Assembly (NCBI GenBank): GCA_003598975.1
Contig: QZIJ01000136.1
Location: forward strand, 1-64,000
Length of the DNA: 64,000 bases
Origin: Anaerolineaceae bacterium
Lineage (GTDB): Bacteria; Chloroflexota; Anaerolineae; Anaerolineales; Villigracilaceae
Direction of reading: 5' to 3'
The notes under the pieces were generated by a model, which did not search any database, had not been told where the DNA came from, and saw only the letters and a list, made by a program, of their open reading frames with translations. The translations under genes and the position numbers were made by a program. Of the stretch, positions 48,731 through 57,523 are shown in pieces. The stretch's first letter is position 1; each line of letters starts with the position of its first letter.

Positions 48731-49606
48731 TTGTCTACTGTGTCTGTTTCAACTCCCGCGCCTGCGCGCAAAAAAGTGACGACGCTTGCGTTCCGTCAAA
48801 AGAAGGAACGCGGTGAGCCGATCACCATGCTGACGGCCTATGACTATCCCACCGCGCTTTCGATGGACGTGGCTGGCGTGGATTCGATCCTCGTCGGCGA
48901 TTCGCTGGGGATGGTGGTGCTGGGTTATGCCAACACGATCCCCGTCACGATGGATGAAATGATCCACCATTGCCGCGCGGTTTCGCGCGGCGCAAAGTAC
49001 GCCCTGCTCATCGGTGACATGCCTTTCATGTCCTATCAAGCAGATGTGAACGATGCTGTCCGCAACGCGGGGAGATTTCTTCAGCAGGGCGGCATGGACG
49101 CGGTCAAACTCGAGGGCGGACGCGAACGCGTCGACGCGGTACGCGCCATAGTCGGAGCGGGAATCCCTGTGATGGGACACCTCGGTCTCACACCGCAATC
49201 CGTCAACCTACTTGGGGGATTCCGTCCGCAGGGCAAAACGGCCTCCGCCGCGAAACGCCTGCTCGAAGATGCGCTCCTGCTCGAAGAAGCGGGATGCTTC
49301 AGCCTCGTGCTCGAATCCGTCCCCGCACGGCTGGCGGAACACGTTTCCAAAAAACTCTCCATTCCCACCATCGGCATCGGCGCGGGCGTGGGTTGTGACG
49401 GACAGGTGCTCGTCACTCACGACCTGCTCGGTCTCTTCGACCGCTTCACACCAAAGTTCGTCAAAAAATACGCGGATTTCCACGGCGAGATGAAACGCGC
49501 CTTCGCGGAATATCTGGCCGACGTCCAAGCACGTCAATTCCCCGCCGCGGAACATTCGGTGGAGATGACGGATGAGGAATGGGAGTCCTTTTTGAAAGTT
49601 GCATAG
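48731..49606 (+). CDS. panB: 3-methyl-2-oxobutanoate hydroxymethyltransferase
   Basis: ITMLTAYDYPTALSMDVAGVDSILVGDSLGMVVLGY, GVGCDGQVLVTHDLLGLFD. Confidence 0.96.
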   Translation: MSTVSVSTPAPARKKVTTLAFRQKKERGEPITMLTAYDYPTALSMDVAGVDSILVGDSLGMVVLGYANTIPVTMDEMIHHCRAVSRGAKYALLIGDMPFMSYQADVNDAVRNAGRFLQQGGMDAVKLEGGRERVDAVRAIVGAGIPVMGHLGLTPQSVNLLGGFRPQGKTASAAKRLLEDALLLEEAGCFSLVLESVPARLAEHVSKKLSIPTIGIGAGVGCDGQVLVTHDLLGLFDRFTPKFVKKYADFHGEMKRAFAEYLADVQARQFPAAEHSVEMTDEEWESFLKVA

Positions 49607-49651
49607 TTTGGTAGTTGCGTAGTTCCCTGTTTACGTGTCTACCTGTCTACG
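49604..49651. repeat. 8-bp array starting on the panB stop codon
   Basis: TAGTTTGG TAGTTGCG TAGTTCCC TGTTTACG TGTCTACC TGTCTACG. Confidence 0.85.
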
Positions 49652-49666
49652 CTCTTTGAGGTACCC

Positions 49667-50578
49667 ATGAACAACGAACCAATTCTAATCGTCGGCACTG
49701 GCGCGCTGGCAACCCTCTTCGCCGTTCGTCTTGCCGAACAAGGTCACGATATCACCATGCTCGGCACGTGGGACGCGGGACTCGACGCGTTGACCCGCGA
49801 CGGCGCGCGTCTCGCGGACTCGACGGGACGCGAACTCGCCTACCGCGTACGCGTCACACGCGACCCCGAGGCGGCGCGCGGCTCGAAGGTCGCGTTCGTC
49901 CTCGTCAAATCCTGGCAGACGGAGCGCGCCGCGCATCAACTGGCGCATTGTCTTGCGGACGACGGTCTCGCCATCACCCTGCAAAACGGACTCGGCAACG
50001 ACGACATTCTCGCCGCGTCCATCGGACGCGAACGCGTGGCCCTCGGCGTGACAACCACGGGCGCAACCCTGCTCGGCCCGGGACTCGTCCGCGCGGGGGG
50101 CGATGGAATCGTCTCGCTGGAGGCGCATCCTCGCGTCAGTGTAATCGAAAGCGCGTTACGGCGCGCCCGCTTCAACGTCGAGGTGGTGGCGGACGCGAAG
50201 TCGCTTGTCTGGGGCAAGTTGGTGGTCAACGCGGCCATCAATCCACTGACCGCGCTGTTGCGAGTTCCGAACGGCGAGTTGTTGAATCGCCCGTCGGCGC
50301 GCATCATGATGAAAGCCCTCGCCGATGAAACCGCCGCGGTCGCATCCGCGCAACGCGTGCGATTGCCGTTTGCAAACCCCATCGAGGCCGCGGAGACGGT
50401 GGCGCGCAAGACCGCCGCGAATCACTCCTCGATGTTCCAGGATGTGCGCCGCGGCGCACCGACGGAGATAGACGCCATCTGCGGTGCGGTGGCGCGGGTG
50501 GGAAAAAAACACGGCGTGCCCACGCCCGTCAACAAGGTCTGCTGGCAGTTGGTACAGGCCATGGCTGTGCGAGGCTGA
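49667..50578 (+). CDS. panE: 2-dehydropantoate 2-reductase
   Basis: ILIVGTGALATLFAVRLAEQGHDITMLG; KLVVNAAINPLTALL; SSMFQDVRRGAPTEIDAICG. Confidence 0.94.
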   Translation: MNNEPILIVGTGALATLFAVRLAEQGHDITMLGTWDAGLDALTRDGARLADSTGRELAYRVRVTRDPEAARGSKVAFVLVKSWQTERAAHQLAHCLADDGLAITLQNGLGNDDILAASIGRERVALGVTTTGATLLGPGLVRAGGDGIVSLEAHPRVSVIESALRRARFNVEVVADAKSLVWGKLVVNAAINPLTALLRVPNGELLNRPSARIMMKALADETAAVASAQRVRLPFANPIEAAETVARKTAANHSSMFQDVRRGAPTEIDAICGAVARVGKKHGVPTPVNKVCWQLVQAMAVRG

Positions 50579-50628
50579 CCTTGTTTCATGGTAAGATTCG
50601 CCCATCATTTTCCTTGAGGAGAATTAAC

Positions 50629-51531
50629 ATGCGGCGGATTTTCACCCTGCTGTTGCTTTTGGGCCTGCTTGTTTCGTTTCGGCCTGCGTACGCACAAGGC
50701 GGACCCAGCCTGAGTTCTGCCGAAGTCTGGATCTGGCCTGAGTATGACAAACCCGACGTGCTTGTCATTCAGCACCTGATTGTTTCGCCACAGACCACCC
50801 TGCCAGTGACCATGACGTTGCGCATTCCTGCGGCGGCACAACAGCCCCATGCTTTGGCGGTGGGGCAGACCTCGGATACTGTAGCAGACACTCCCTATAC
50901 CCTCGAAGTGGACGGAAAATGGGTGAAGGTGAGTTTCGAAGTGACCGGGCGCGCCGTCCAACTGGAATATTACGACCCGTCGCTTTCAAAGAACGGCACA
51001 AAACGCGAATTTAGTTATGAATGGGCTGGAGATTATGCGGTCGAAAATTTTCATGTCGAATTACAGCAGCCGTTTGACGCCAGCGCCATGAGCATGGAGC
51101 CTGCCCTCTCCACGGTCAATCCCGTTCCAGATGGGTTGATGTATTACACGGGAGACTTCGGCGCGTTGGCCGCGGGACAGTCGTTCACACTCAATATGAG
51201 TTACACCAAAGAATCCGACGCTTTGAGCGTCTCTTTCATGAACGTTCAGCCGTCCGCACCCGTGGACGAGGACACCGCTGGACGCGTCTCGCTCGACACC
51301 TACGTGCCGTGGCTGGTCGGCGCGTTCGGCGTGCTGATGATCGCGGGCGGATTCTATTACTTCCTGCGCGGCTCGGCGCGCCAGCGCCCCAACGCGCGGC
51401 GCCGACGCGTCGCGCGCGAAGAACCCGCCGAGGGACAGACCTACTGTCCGCAATGCGGGACGCGTGCCCGAAGCGGCGACCGCTTCTGCCGCACCTGCGG
51501 CACACGCCTGCGGACGGAGACGGAGGAATAA
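50629..51531 (+). CDS. Secreted/membrane protein with C-terminal zinc ribbon
   Basis: Signal peptide FTLLLLLGLLVSFRPAYAQG; TM; C-terminus TYCPQCGTRARSGDRFCRTCGTRLR. Confidence 0.7.
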   Translation: MRRIFTLLLLLGLLVSFRPAYAQGGPSLSSAEVWIWPEYDKPDVLVIQHLIVSPQTTLPVTMTLRIPAAAQQPHALAVGQTSDTVADTPYTLEVDGKWVKVSFEVTGRAVQLEYYDPSLSKNGTKREFSYEWAGDYAVENFHVELQQPFDASAMSMEPALSTVNPVPDGLMYYTGDFGALAAGQSFTLNMSYTKESDALSVSFMNVQPSAPVDEDTAGRVSLDTYVPWLVGAFGVLMIAGGFYYFLRGSARQRPNARRRRVAREEPAEGQTYCPQCGTRARSGDRFCRTCGTRLRTETEE

Positions 51532-51540
51532 TATCCAAGT

Positions 51541-51573
51541 ACCCTAAAGGTTTTGGAAACCTTTAAGGTCTTT
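51541..51573. terminator. Terminator-like hairpin (CCTAAAGG family)
   Basis: ACCCTAAAGGTTT-TGG-AAACCTTTAAGGT. Confidence 0.65.
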
Positions 51574-51586
51574 GAAGAGATTCCCC

Positions 51587-53077
51587 ATGCTGACGTACAT
51601 CATCATCTATTTCCTGTACGGCTTGGCATTCTTCAGCATGGGCATCTTGGTCGCGCTCGAGGGCGGTCGCTCATCGGATGAACGCCTGCGCAAAGCCCTG
51701 CGCCCGTTGTACGGGTTCGGCATTGTGCATGGGGTCTACGAATTTCTCAAGATGTTCGATGTCATACTGGTGCAGTTGGGACACACCAGCCATCCCGGGC
51801 TTGTCGGTGTGGAATTGGCCATGCTGGCATTCTCATTCCTGTCTTTGGCCGCGTTCGGCAGTTTCCTGCTTTCGAAGACCGAGACCGCCCAGCGAGTCAG
51901 CCTGATCGTTCCACTCGCATTGGAAACCATTTGGGTCTTCGGGCTGGCCGTCTTCCACGAACAATACACTCACGAGGAAATGCTTGTGGTCACCGAAGTC
52001 TGGACGCGCTACAGCATCGCCATCCCCGCCACACTGCTGGCCGCCATTGGATTGGTGGCCCAGCAACGCGCCTTCCGCCGCGCGGGTCTCGTTCGTTTTG
52101 GACAGGATAGCCTGTGGGCCGCGGTGGCATTTGCCTGGTACGGCCTGGTGGGACAGTTCTTCACTGCGCCCAGCCCGCTCTTTCCCTCCAATATCATCAA
52201 TTCCGAACTTTTTCTCCGCTTGTTTGGTTTCCCCGTGCAGATCTTTCGCGCTGTCATGGCCAGCACGGCCTCGTTCTTCGTCATCCGATTCCTGCGCGCC
52301 TTTCAAGTGGAGTCGGATGCCCAGATCGCGGGACTCAAAGAGGAACGCTTGCGTGAATCCGAACAGCGGCAGGAACTGCAACGCGAACTTTTCCGAAGGG
52401 TGGTCGGCGCGCAGGAGGCGGAACGCCAGCGCATCGCGCGTGACCTCCACGACGAAACGGGTCAATCTTTGACTGCCATCGGTCTCGGCCTTCGAGGACT
52501 GGAAAACACGCTGACAAAAGACCCCGCCCGCGCGAGTGACATGCTGCACAAACTCGAAACGCTCGCGACCGACTCGCTTTCGGAATTACAACGCCTCATT
52601 ACCGACCTGCGTCCCTCCCACCTCGACGATCTGGGCCTGCCCGCAGCGTTACGCTGGTACGCGGGCAAAGTCTCCGAGCGGACGGGACTCAAAATCCGCG
52701 TGGATATTTTCGGCGAGGAGAAGCCCATCTCCGAGCCGATCAAGATTGCCACGTTCCGCATCATGCAGGAGGCGTTCAATAACACCATCAAACACGCAGG
52801 CGCCACCAGTGTCTTTGTCCAATTGTCGTTCGAGTCGGAACGCGTCCACATTTCCATACGCGATGATGGGAATGGCTTCGATCCCGAACTGGTGCAGATG
52901 CGCCAGACCAACCGTCCCTCACTGGGACTGGCAGGCATGCGCGAGCGCGCCTCCCTGCTCGGTGGGACGGTTTCTCTCCAATCGGGGCCGGGGCAGGGGA
53001 CGCTGATCGAGGCCATCATTCCATGTGCACACGAAAGCGAGGTTCGCGATGACGATTCGCCTGTTGCTGGTGGATGA
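51587..53077 (+). CDS. NarX/DesK-type sensor histidine kinase with N-terminal multi-TM domain
   Basis: ERQRIARDLHDETGQSLTAIG (HisKA_3), GLAGMRERASLLGGTVSLQSGPGQGT (HATPase). Confidence 0.92.
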   Translation: MLTYIIIYFLYGLAFFSMGILVALEGGRSSDERLRKALRPLYGFGIVHGVYEFLKMFDVILVQLGHTSHPGLVGVELAMLAFSFLSLAAFGSFLLSKTETAQRVSLIVPLALETIWVFGLAVFHEQYTHEEMLVVTEVWTRYSIAIPATLLAAIGLVAQQRAFRRAGLVRFGQDSLWAAVAFAWYGLVGQFFTAPSPLFPSNIINSELFLRLFGFPVQIFRAVMASTASFFVIRFLRAFQVESDAQIAGLKEERLRESEQRQELQRELFRRVVGAQEAERQRIARDLHDETGQSLTAIGLGLRGLENTLTKDPARASDMLHKLETLATDSLSELQRLITDLRPSHLDDLGLPAALRWYAGKVSERTGLKIRVDIFGEEKPISEPIKIATFRIMQEAFNNTIKHAGATSVFVQLSFESERVHISIRDDGNGFDPELVQMRQTNRPSLGLAGMRERASLLGGTVSLQSGPGQGTLIEAIIPCAHESEVRDDDSPVAGG

Positions 53078-53699
53078 CCATGCGGTTGTCCGCTCGGGGT
53101 TGAGGATGTTGCTTGCCAGCGAAGCCGACGTGGAGATCGTCGGGGAGGCAGGGAGCGGTTCGGAAGCCGTGACCGCCGCGGGGTCCGAACGACCGAACGT
53201 CATCCTGATGGACATCGGTCTGCCCGATATGACCGGCATCGAGGCGGCGCGCGTCATTAAATCCAAATTCCCGAATGTAGCCATCGTCGCGTTGACCATC
53301 CACGAGGATGAGGAATATTTTTTCAAGATGCTGGAGGCGGGCGCGTCGGGTTACGTGCCCAAGCGTGCCGCGCCCGAGGAGTTGCTGACGGCCATTCGCG
53401 CCGCGGCCCTGGGCGAGGTGTATTTGTACCCGTCGCTGGCGAAACTGCTCGTGAAGGATTATCTCTCGCAGGAACGCGAACAGGAAAACAAACCCATGCT
53501 CGATGGGTTGACCGAGCGCGAACAGGAGGTGTTGTCGCTGTTGGCAGATGGCGCCACCAACAATGAGATCGCGGCCGCGCTGGTCATCAGCCCGAAGACG
53601 GTGGAACGCCATCGTGAGAATATCATGCATAAGTTGCATTTACATTCGCGCGCGGAGTTGGTGAGGTATGCGATACGGAAGGGGATTATCAAGGCGTAA
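53049..53699 (+). CDS. NarL/FixJ-type response regulator
   Basis: LLVDDHAVVRSGLRMLL, VILMDIGLPDMTGIEA; LTEREQEVLSLLADGATNNEIAAALVISPKTVERHRENIMHKL. Confidence 0.96.
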   Translation: MTIRLLLVDDHAVVRSGLRMLLASEADVEIVGEAGSGSEAVTAAGSERPNVILMDIGLPDMTGIEAARVIKSKFPNVAIVALTIHEDEEYFFKMLEAGASGYVPKRAAPEELLTAIRAAALGEVYLYPSLAKLLVKDYLSQEREQENKPMLDGLTEREQEVLSLLADGATNNEIAAALVISPKTVERHRENIMHKLHLHSRAELVRYAIRKGIIKA

Positions 53700-53729
53700 T
53701 CGGTAAATATGATTGTAATGGGTAATTCA

Positions 53730-53757
53730 GCCTGCCGCGGACGCGGCAGGCTTTTTT
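53730..53757 (+). terminator. Terminator hairpin
   Basis: GCCTGCCGCG-GA-CGCGGCAGGC then TTTTTT. Confidence 0.9.
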
Positions 53758-53794
53758 GTTGGGGAAAAATGCCCAATCCGTTCTGGGGTACGTG

Positions 53795-53810
53795 TGGGGG
53801 TGCACCCCCA
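53795..53810. promoter_or_regulatory. Candidate operator palindrome upstream of multiheme cytochrome unit
   Basis: TGGGGGTGCACCCCCA, perfect 16-bp palindrome. Confidence 0.5.
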
Positions 53811-53929
53811 GGAAAACGCGTGGGGGATTTGGCAGGTTGGCAATAAAAGATGGGTGAATGCCCGAATTTACTTCCCGGCTTGAAAGGCCTAAACTAAAAG
53901 CGAAAGTGAAATTCAGAAAGGAGAATGCC

Positions 53930-54052
53930 ATGAACGCTCTTGAGACCCTTGCTACTCTGTTCTTCCTCCGACTGGTCCTGCCCATTGGGTTGCTTCTCCT
54001 GCTCGGCGAGTGGGCCCGCAACCGGGAACCCCGTCGCTATTTTACGCGGTAA
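53930..54052 (+). CDS. 40-aa single-TM peptide
   Basis: MNALETLATLFFLRLVLPIGLLLLLGEWARNREPRRYFTR, preceded by AGAAAGGAG. Confidence 0.55.
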   Translation: MNALETLATLFFLRLVLPIGLLLLLGEWARNREPRRYFTR

Positions 54053-54060
54053 GGTGAGTT

Positions 54061-54399
54061 ATGGAATGGCTTGGTTCTATTCTCGTTGTAATAACCGGCC
54101 TGCTTCTGCGGCTGGCAATTCCGATTGCGGTCACCCTCCTGGCAGTCTACATCCTTCACAAAGTGGATGTGCGCTGGCAGGAGGAGGCCGCGCAGGTTCC
54201 GCCTGCTGTGGTGGTTCAGAAGATCCCCTGTTGGAAGATCAAGAACTGCCCAGCCGAACAACGAACCGATTGTCCCTCTCCGATTTCTTCGGAGCCCTGT
54301 TGGCAGGCACACCGCCTGTCCAACGGGTATTTGCGTGAAGAATGCATCTGTTGCCCGGTGTTTCGCCAGGCGCCCATCCCCATCCCTGTTCATCCTTAA
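54061..54399 (+). CDS. TM protein with two-CW-like Cys motif
   Basis: 112 aa; PCWKIKNCPAEQRTDCPSP...PCWQAHRLSNGYLREECICCPVF. Confidence 0.65.
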   Translation: MEWLGSILVVITGLLLRLAIPIAVTLLAVYILHKVDVRWQEEAAQVPPAVVVQKIPCWKIKNCPAEQRTDCPSPISSEPCWQAHRLSNGYLREECICCPVFRQAPIPIPVHP

Positions 54400-54414
54400 T
54401 GAGGAGATGAAACC

Positions 54415-55407
54415 ATGTTTGCACGTTTTGAACGTCTCTTGATTGCCCTGATCTTTGCCCTGCTGGCCGCGGGCGGCACCCTGATGGTTGCCAATGCCCA
54501 GGATGGAAATCCCCCTGTGCCGGGCGCGCAGGGGAGTGAACAGCCTTGCGCGGTTTGCCACACGGAATATCAGACCACCTGGCAGGCGGGCTTGCACGGA
54601 CAAGCCGGCAACGACCCGGTCTTCCTGCAAGCGTGGGAGGCACAGGGCAAACCGGGTGCGTGTCTCGTCTGTCACGTGACTGGCTACGATCCCGCCACCG
54701 CCACCTGGACTGCGGACGGCGTCACCTGCGAATCCTGCCACACCACGCCTGCGGAGCATCCGAAGGAACCCGCCACCGTGGATCGTTCCCCCGACCTGTG
54801 CGGACGCTGTCACTCCGACACCCGCTTCGGCTGGCAGGACTGGCAGGGAAGCACACACTATCAGCGCGGCATGGACTGCGCGGTCTGCCACGATCCGCAT
54901 AGCGCGGCGCTCAAGCAAATCCCTGTGGCGGGGGGCTCGCCGGATGTGAGGGATGCCTCGCAGTTGTGTGTCAATTGCCATAAAGAAGTCAGCATGGAAT
55001 TCCCCTACTCCCAGCATCACGAGCAGGGCGTCTCCTGCGTGCAATGCCACGTGGAACATCTGGAAGACCAGAACCGCGAACCGCATTCCATGCCCGATCA
55101 TTCCTTCGAAGCCAGTTTGAAAACCTGCAATACCTGTCATGCGGGCCAGATGCACGGGCCGACCAGCGAAGCCTCCATGCCGTCAGCCGAGGGAGGCGCT
55201 TCCGCCGAAGGGACAGTGACCACCCCGGTGGAGGAAGCCGCGGAAAGTTTACCGGTGACGAGCGAACCGTCCCCCGTCAGCCCGATCGGATATGCGGGTC
55301 TCGCGGGACTGGTGGGTCTAGCCGCTGGCATGGTGCTGGCTCCCTGGCTGGAGCGTTTCTATCATCGTGTGTCCAAACACCAGCACGAGGAGGAACATCA
55401 TGAGTGA
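54415..55407 (+). CDS. Octaheme c-type cytochrome, membrane anchored
   Basis: Eight CXXCH motifs (CAVCH, CLVCH, CESCH, CGRCH, CAVCH, CVNCH, CVQCH, CNTCH); signal peptide; C-terminal TM. Confidence 0.9.
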   Translation: MFARFERLLIALIFALLAAGGTLMVANAQDGNPPVPGAQGSEQPCAVCHTEYQTTWQAGLHGQAGNDPVFLQAWEAQGKPGACLVCHVTGYDPATATWTADGVTCESCHTTPAEHPKEPATVDRSPDLCGRCHSDTRFGWQDWQGSTHYQRGMDCAVCHDPHSAALKQIPVAGGSPDVRDASQLCVNCHKEVSMEFPYSQHHEQGVSCVQCHVEHLEDQNREPHSMPDHSFEASLKTCNTCHAGQMHGPTSEASMPSAEGGASAEGTVTTPVEEAAESLPVTSEPSPVSPIGYAGLAGLVGLAAGMVLAPWLERFYHRVSKHQHEEEHHE

Positions 55408-56185
55408 TATTCAATTCTCTCGACGCGATTTTCTGAAATTGACCGCCTTTGGCGCCGCGGCAGTAGCCGGGACCCGTCTCGTCAAAGAGGCGCAGGCCTC
55501 CAGTTCCAGCCCGAGCGGCGAACATCAATGGGCGATGGTCATTGACCAATCCAAATGCACGGGATGCAACTACTGCACCCTGGCTTGCAAGGCCCATAAC
55601 GATGTTGCGCCTGAGAACAATTGGAATGTCGTTACCCAGACCGGCGAAGTTGGCGGGCATCAGGTTTTCATTGCCCGTCCGTGTATGCACTGCGAACACG
55701 CCCCCTGTGTGGAAGTCTGCATGGTGGGAGCCAGTTATTACCGTGACGACGGCATCGTGATGATGGACTATGACAAGTGCATCGGCTGCCGCTACTGCGA
55801 AGCGGCATGCCCCTACCAGGCGCGCGTCTTCAACTGGGAAAAATTCGAAGGCAAGAATCCCACCGTCCCTGAGTGGGGAGCGCCCGAAGTCGAACGACGT
55901 CCGCGCGGCGTGCCCGAGAAATGTTCCTTCTGCTATCACCGCATTGACCGCGGTCTTTCCCTGGGACTGACCCCCGGCGTGGACCGTGACGCCACTCCCG
56001 CCTGTGTGAATGCCTGCCCGACCAAGGCGCGCCTGTTCGGTGATCTGAACGACGCGGAATCGGAAGTCAGCAAGATTCTGAAGAATCACGTCTCCTATCG
56101 CCTGCGGGACGATCTCGCCACCGGGACGCGCGTCTACTACCTGCCTGCCGACCCGAAGGAAATGGATGTGGAGGTGGAATCATGA
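55400..56185 (+). CDS. Tat-exported 4Fe-4S ferredoxin-type subunit (HybA/NrfC/DmsB-like)
   Basis: SRRDFLKLTAFG Tat motif; CTGCNYCTLACK, CMHCEHAPCVEVC, CIGCRYCEAACPY, CSFCYHR...CVNACPTKA. Confidence 0.93.
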   Translation: MSDIQFSRRDFLKLTAFGAAAVAGTRLVKEAQASSSSPSGEHQWAMVIDQSKCTGCNYCTLACKAHNDVAPENNWNVVTQTGEVGGHQVFIARPCMHCEHAPCVEVCMVGASYYRDDGIVMMDYDKCIGCRYCEAACPYQARVFNWEKFEGKNPTVPEWGAPEVERRPRGVPEKCSFCYHRIDRGLSLGLTPGVDRDATPACVNACPTKARLFGDLNDAESEVSKILKNHVSYRLRDDLATGTRVYYLPADPKEMDVEVES

Positions 56186-57438
56186 TCGCCAATCTGCGTG
56201 CAAAATTCACCTCGAATACGTGGACACTTTGGCTGGTCTTTCTTGGGCTCCTGCTCGCCATCGGACTCGCCAGCGGCATCCTGATCTTCTGGAAAGGTTT
56301 GGGCATCACCAACCTGACCGACCTTGTGCCGTGGGGTCTGTGGATCACGATTGACCTGTCCTCCATTGCGTTGAGCGCGGGTGCGTTCAGCCTGTGCGCG
56401 GCGGTCTATCTCATCGGCTTGAAACGCTATGAGCCTGTGGCGCGCACCGCAACTTTCATCGGCCTGATCGGTTACACCATGGCGATGCTCTCACTCATGC
56501 TGGATATCGGCCGCCCCGACCGTTTCTGGCACGCGGTGGTTTACTGGAACACGCACTCCCTGCTCTGGGAAGTGACCATGTGTGTGTGTCTCTATCTGAC
56601 CGTGCTTGTGCTGGAGGCCATGCCAATCATCGCCAACTTTGAATGGTTGAAGAATCGCTTTCCGAAACTCACGGCCAAGATGGAACACGTCCATCACTAC
56701 GCGCCTTACCTCGCCATCGCGGGACTGTGCCTTTCCATGCTTCACCAGTCCTCGCTGGGAGCGGTGTACGGCGTGCTCAAGGCGCGCCCGTTCTGGTACA
56801 AACCTGAGATGGCAGTGCTGTTCATGTTCTCGGCCATCGTGGGCGGCATCTCGTTGACGATCTTTGCTTCGATGCTGTCCGCCCGCGTGACCCCGCGCGC
56901 CAAGATCAACGACTCGCTTCTCGAACGTCTCGCGCATTTCGTTGGATGGGCGCTCGTCCCCTACCTTTACTTCCGTGCCTGGGACTGGCTCGCGATGACG
57001 TACACGTATCAACCCGGACGGACGGAGGGCCTCGAAGTGATGACGAAAGGCCCGCTCTCCTTCAACTTTTGGGTGGCGGAGATCCTGCTCGGCGCGATCG
57101 TCCCGATGATTCTCCTGCTCAAGCAGTCGACGCGGCAGAATCGCTTCTGGCGGATGGCGGCACTGGCCATGGTGGTGGGCGGCGTGATCGCCTATCGCTG
57201 GGACATCAACCTGAGCGGCTTCCTCGTCGTCGTTTCCTACCTGCCCGGCCAGCCGACGGTGACCTACACCTCCTACTTCCCCTCGCTGGTGGAGATTGGC
57301 GCGGGACTGGGCGTCATCGCCTTCGGCCTGACAGCCTTCTCGCTCGGCGTCCGCTACCTGAAAGTGGTGGATCATCGTTACACGTCCGAGGCGCACGAGA
57401 CGGTTAAAGGTGAAGTGCCGAAAACGGTTCTGGCGTAA
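56182..57438 (+). CDS. NrfD/PsrC/HybB-type integral membrane quinone-interacting subunit
   Basis: ATGA overlap with Fe-S subunit; about 10 TM; LVPWGLWITIDLSSIALSAGAFSL. Confidence 0.9.
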   Translation: MIANLRAKFTSNTWTLWLVFLGLLLAIGLASGILIFWKGLGITNLTDLVPWGLWITIDLSSIALSAGAFSLCAAVYLIGLKRYEPVARTATFIGLIGYTMAMLSLMLDIGRPDRFWHAVVYWNTHSLLWEVTMCVCLYLTVLVLEAMPIIANFEWLKNRFPKLTAKMEHVHHYAPYLAIAGLCLSMLHQSSLGAVYGVLKARPFWYKPEMAVLFMFSAIVGGISLTIFASMLSARVTPRAKINDSLLERLAHFVGWALVPYLYFRAWDWLAMTYTYQPGRTEGLEVMTKGPLSFNFWVAEILLGAIVPMILLLKQSTRQNRFWRMAALAMVVGGVIAYRWDINLSGFLVVVSYLPGQPTVTYTSYFPSLVEIGAGLGVIAFGLTAFSLGVRYLKVVDHRYTSEAHETVKGEVPKTVLA

Positions 57439-57439
57439 A

Positions 57440-57467
57440 GTAAAACGTAATTCGTAAAACGTAAAAA
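57440..57467. repeat. 7-bp array GTAAAAC, 4 units, after nrfD-like gene
   Basis: GTAAAAC GTAATTC GTAAAAC GTAAAAA. Confidence 0.8.
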
Positions 57468-57494
57468 CGAGCCGACTCGGGGGGAGTCGGCTCG
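57468..57494. terminator. Bidirectional terminator-like hairpin
   Basis: CGAGCCGACTC-GGGGG-GAGTCGGCTCG. Confidence 0.8.
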
Positions 57495-57523
57495 TCTATT
57501 TCTTGTGTACGTGTATACCTGAC

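Noticed and set aside
54037-55155. 372-aa minus-strand ORF opposite octaheme cytochrome
   Set aside because: Plus strand has eight CXXCH motifs in one frame; antisense ORF is an artefact.
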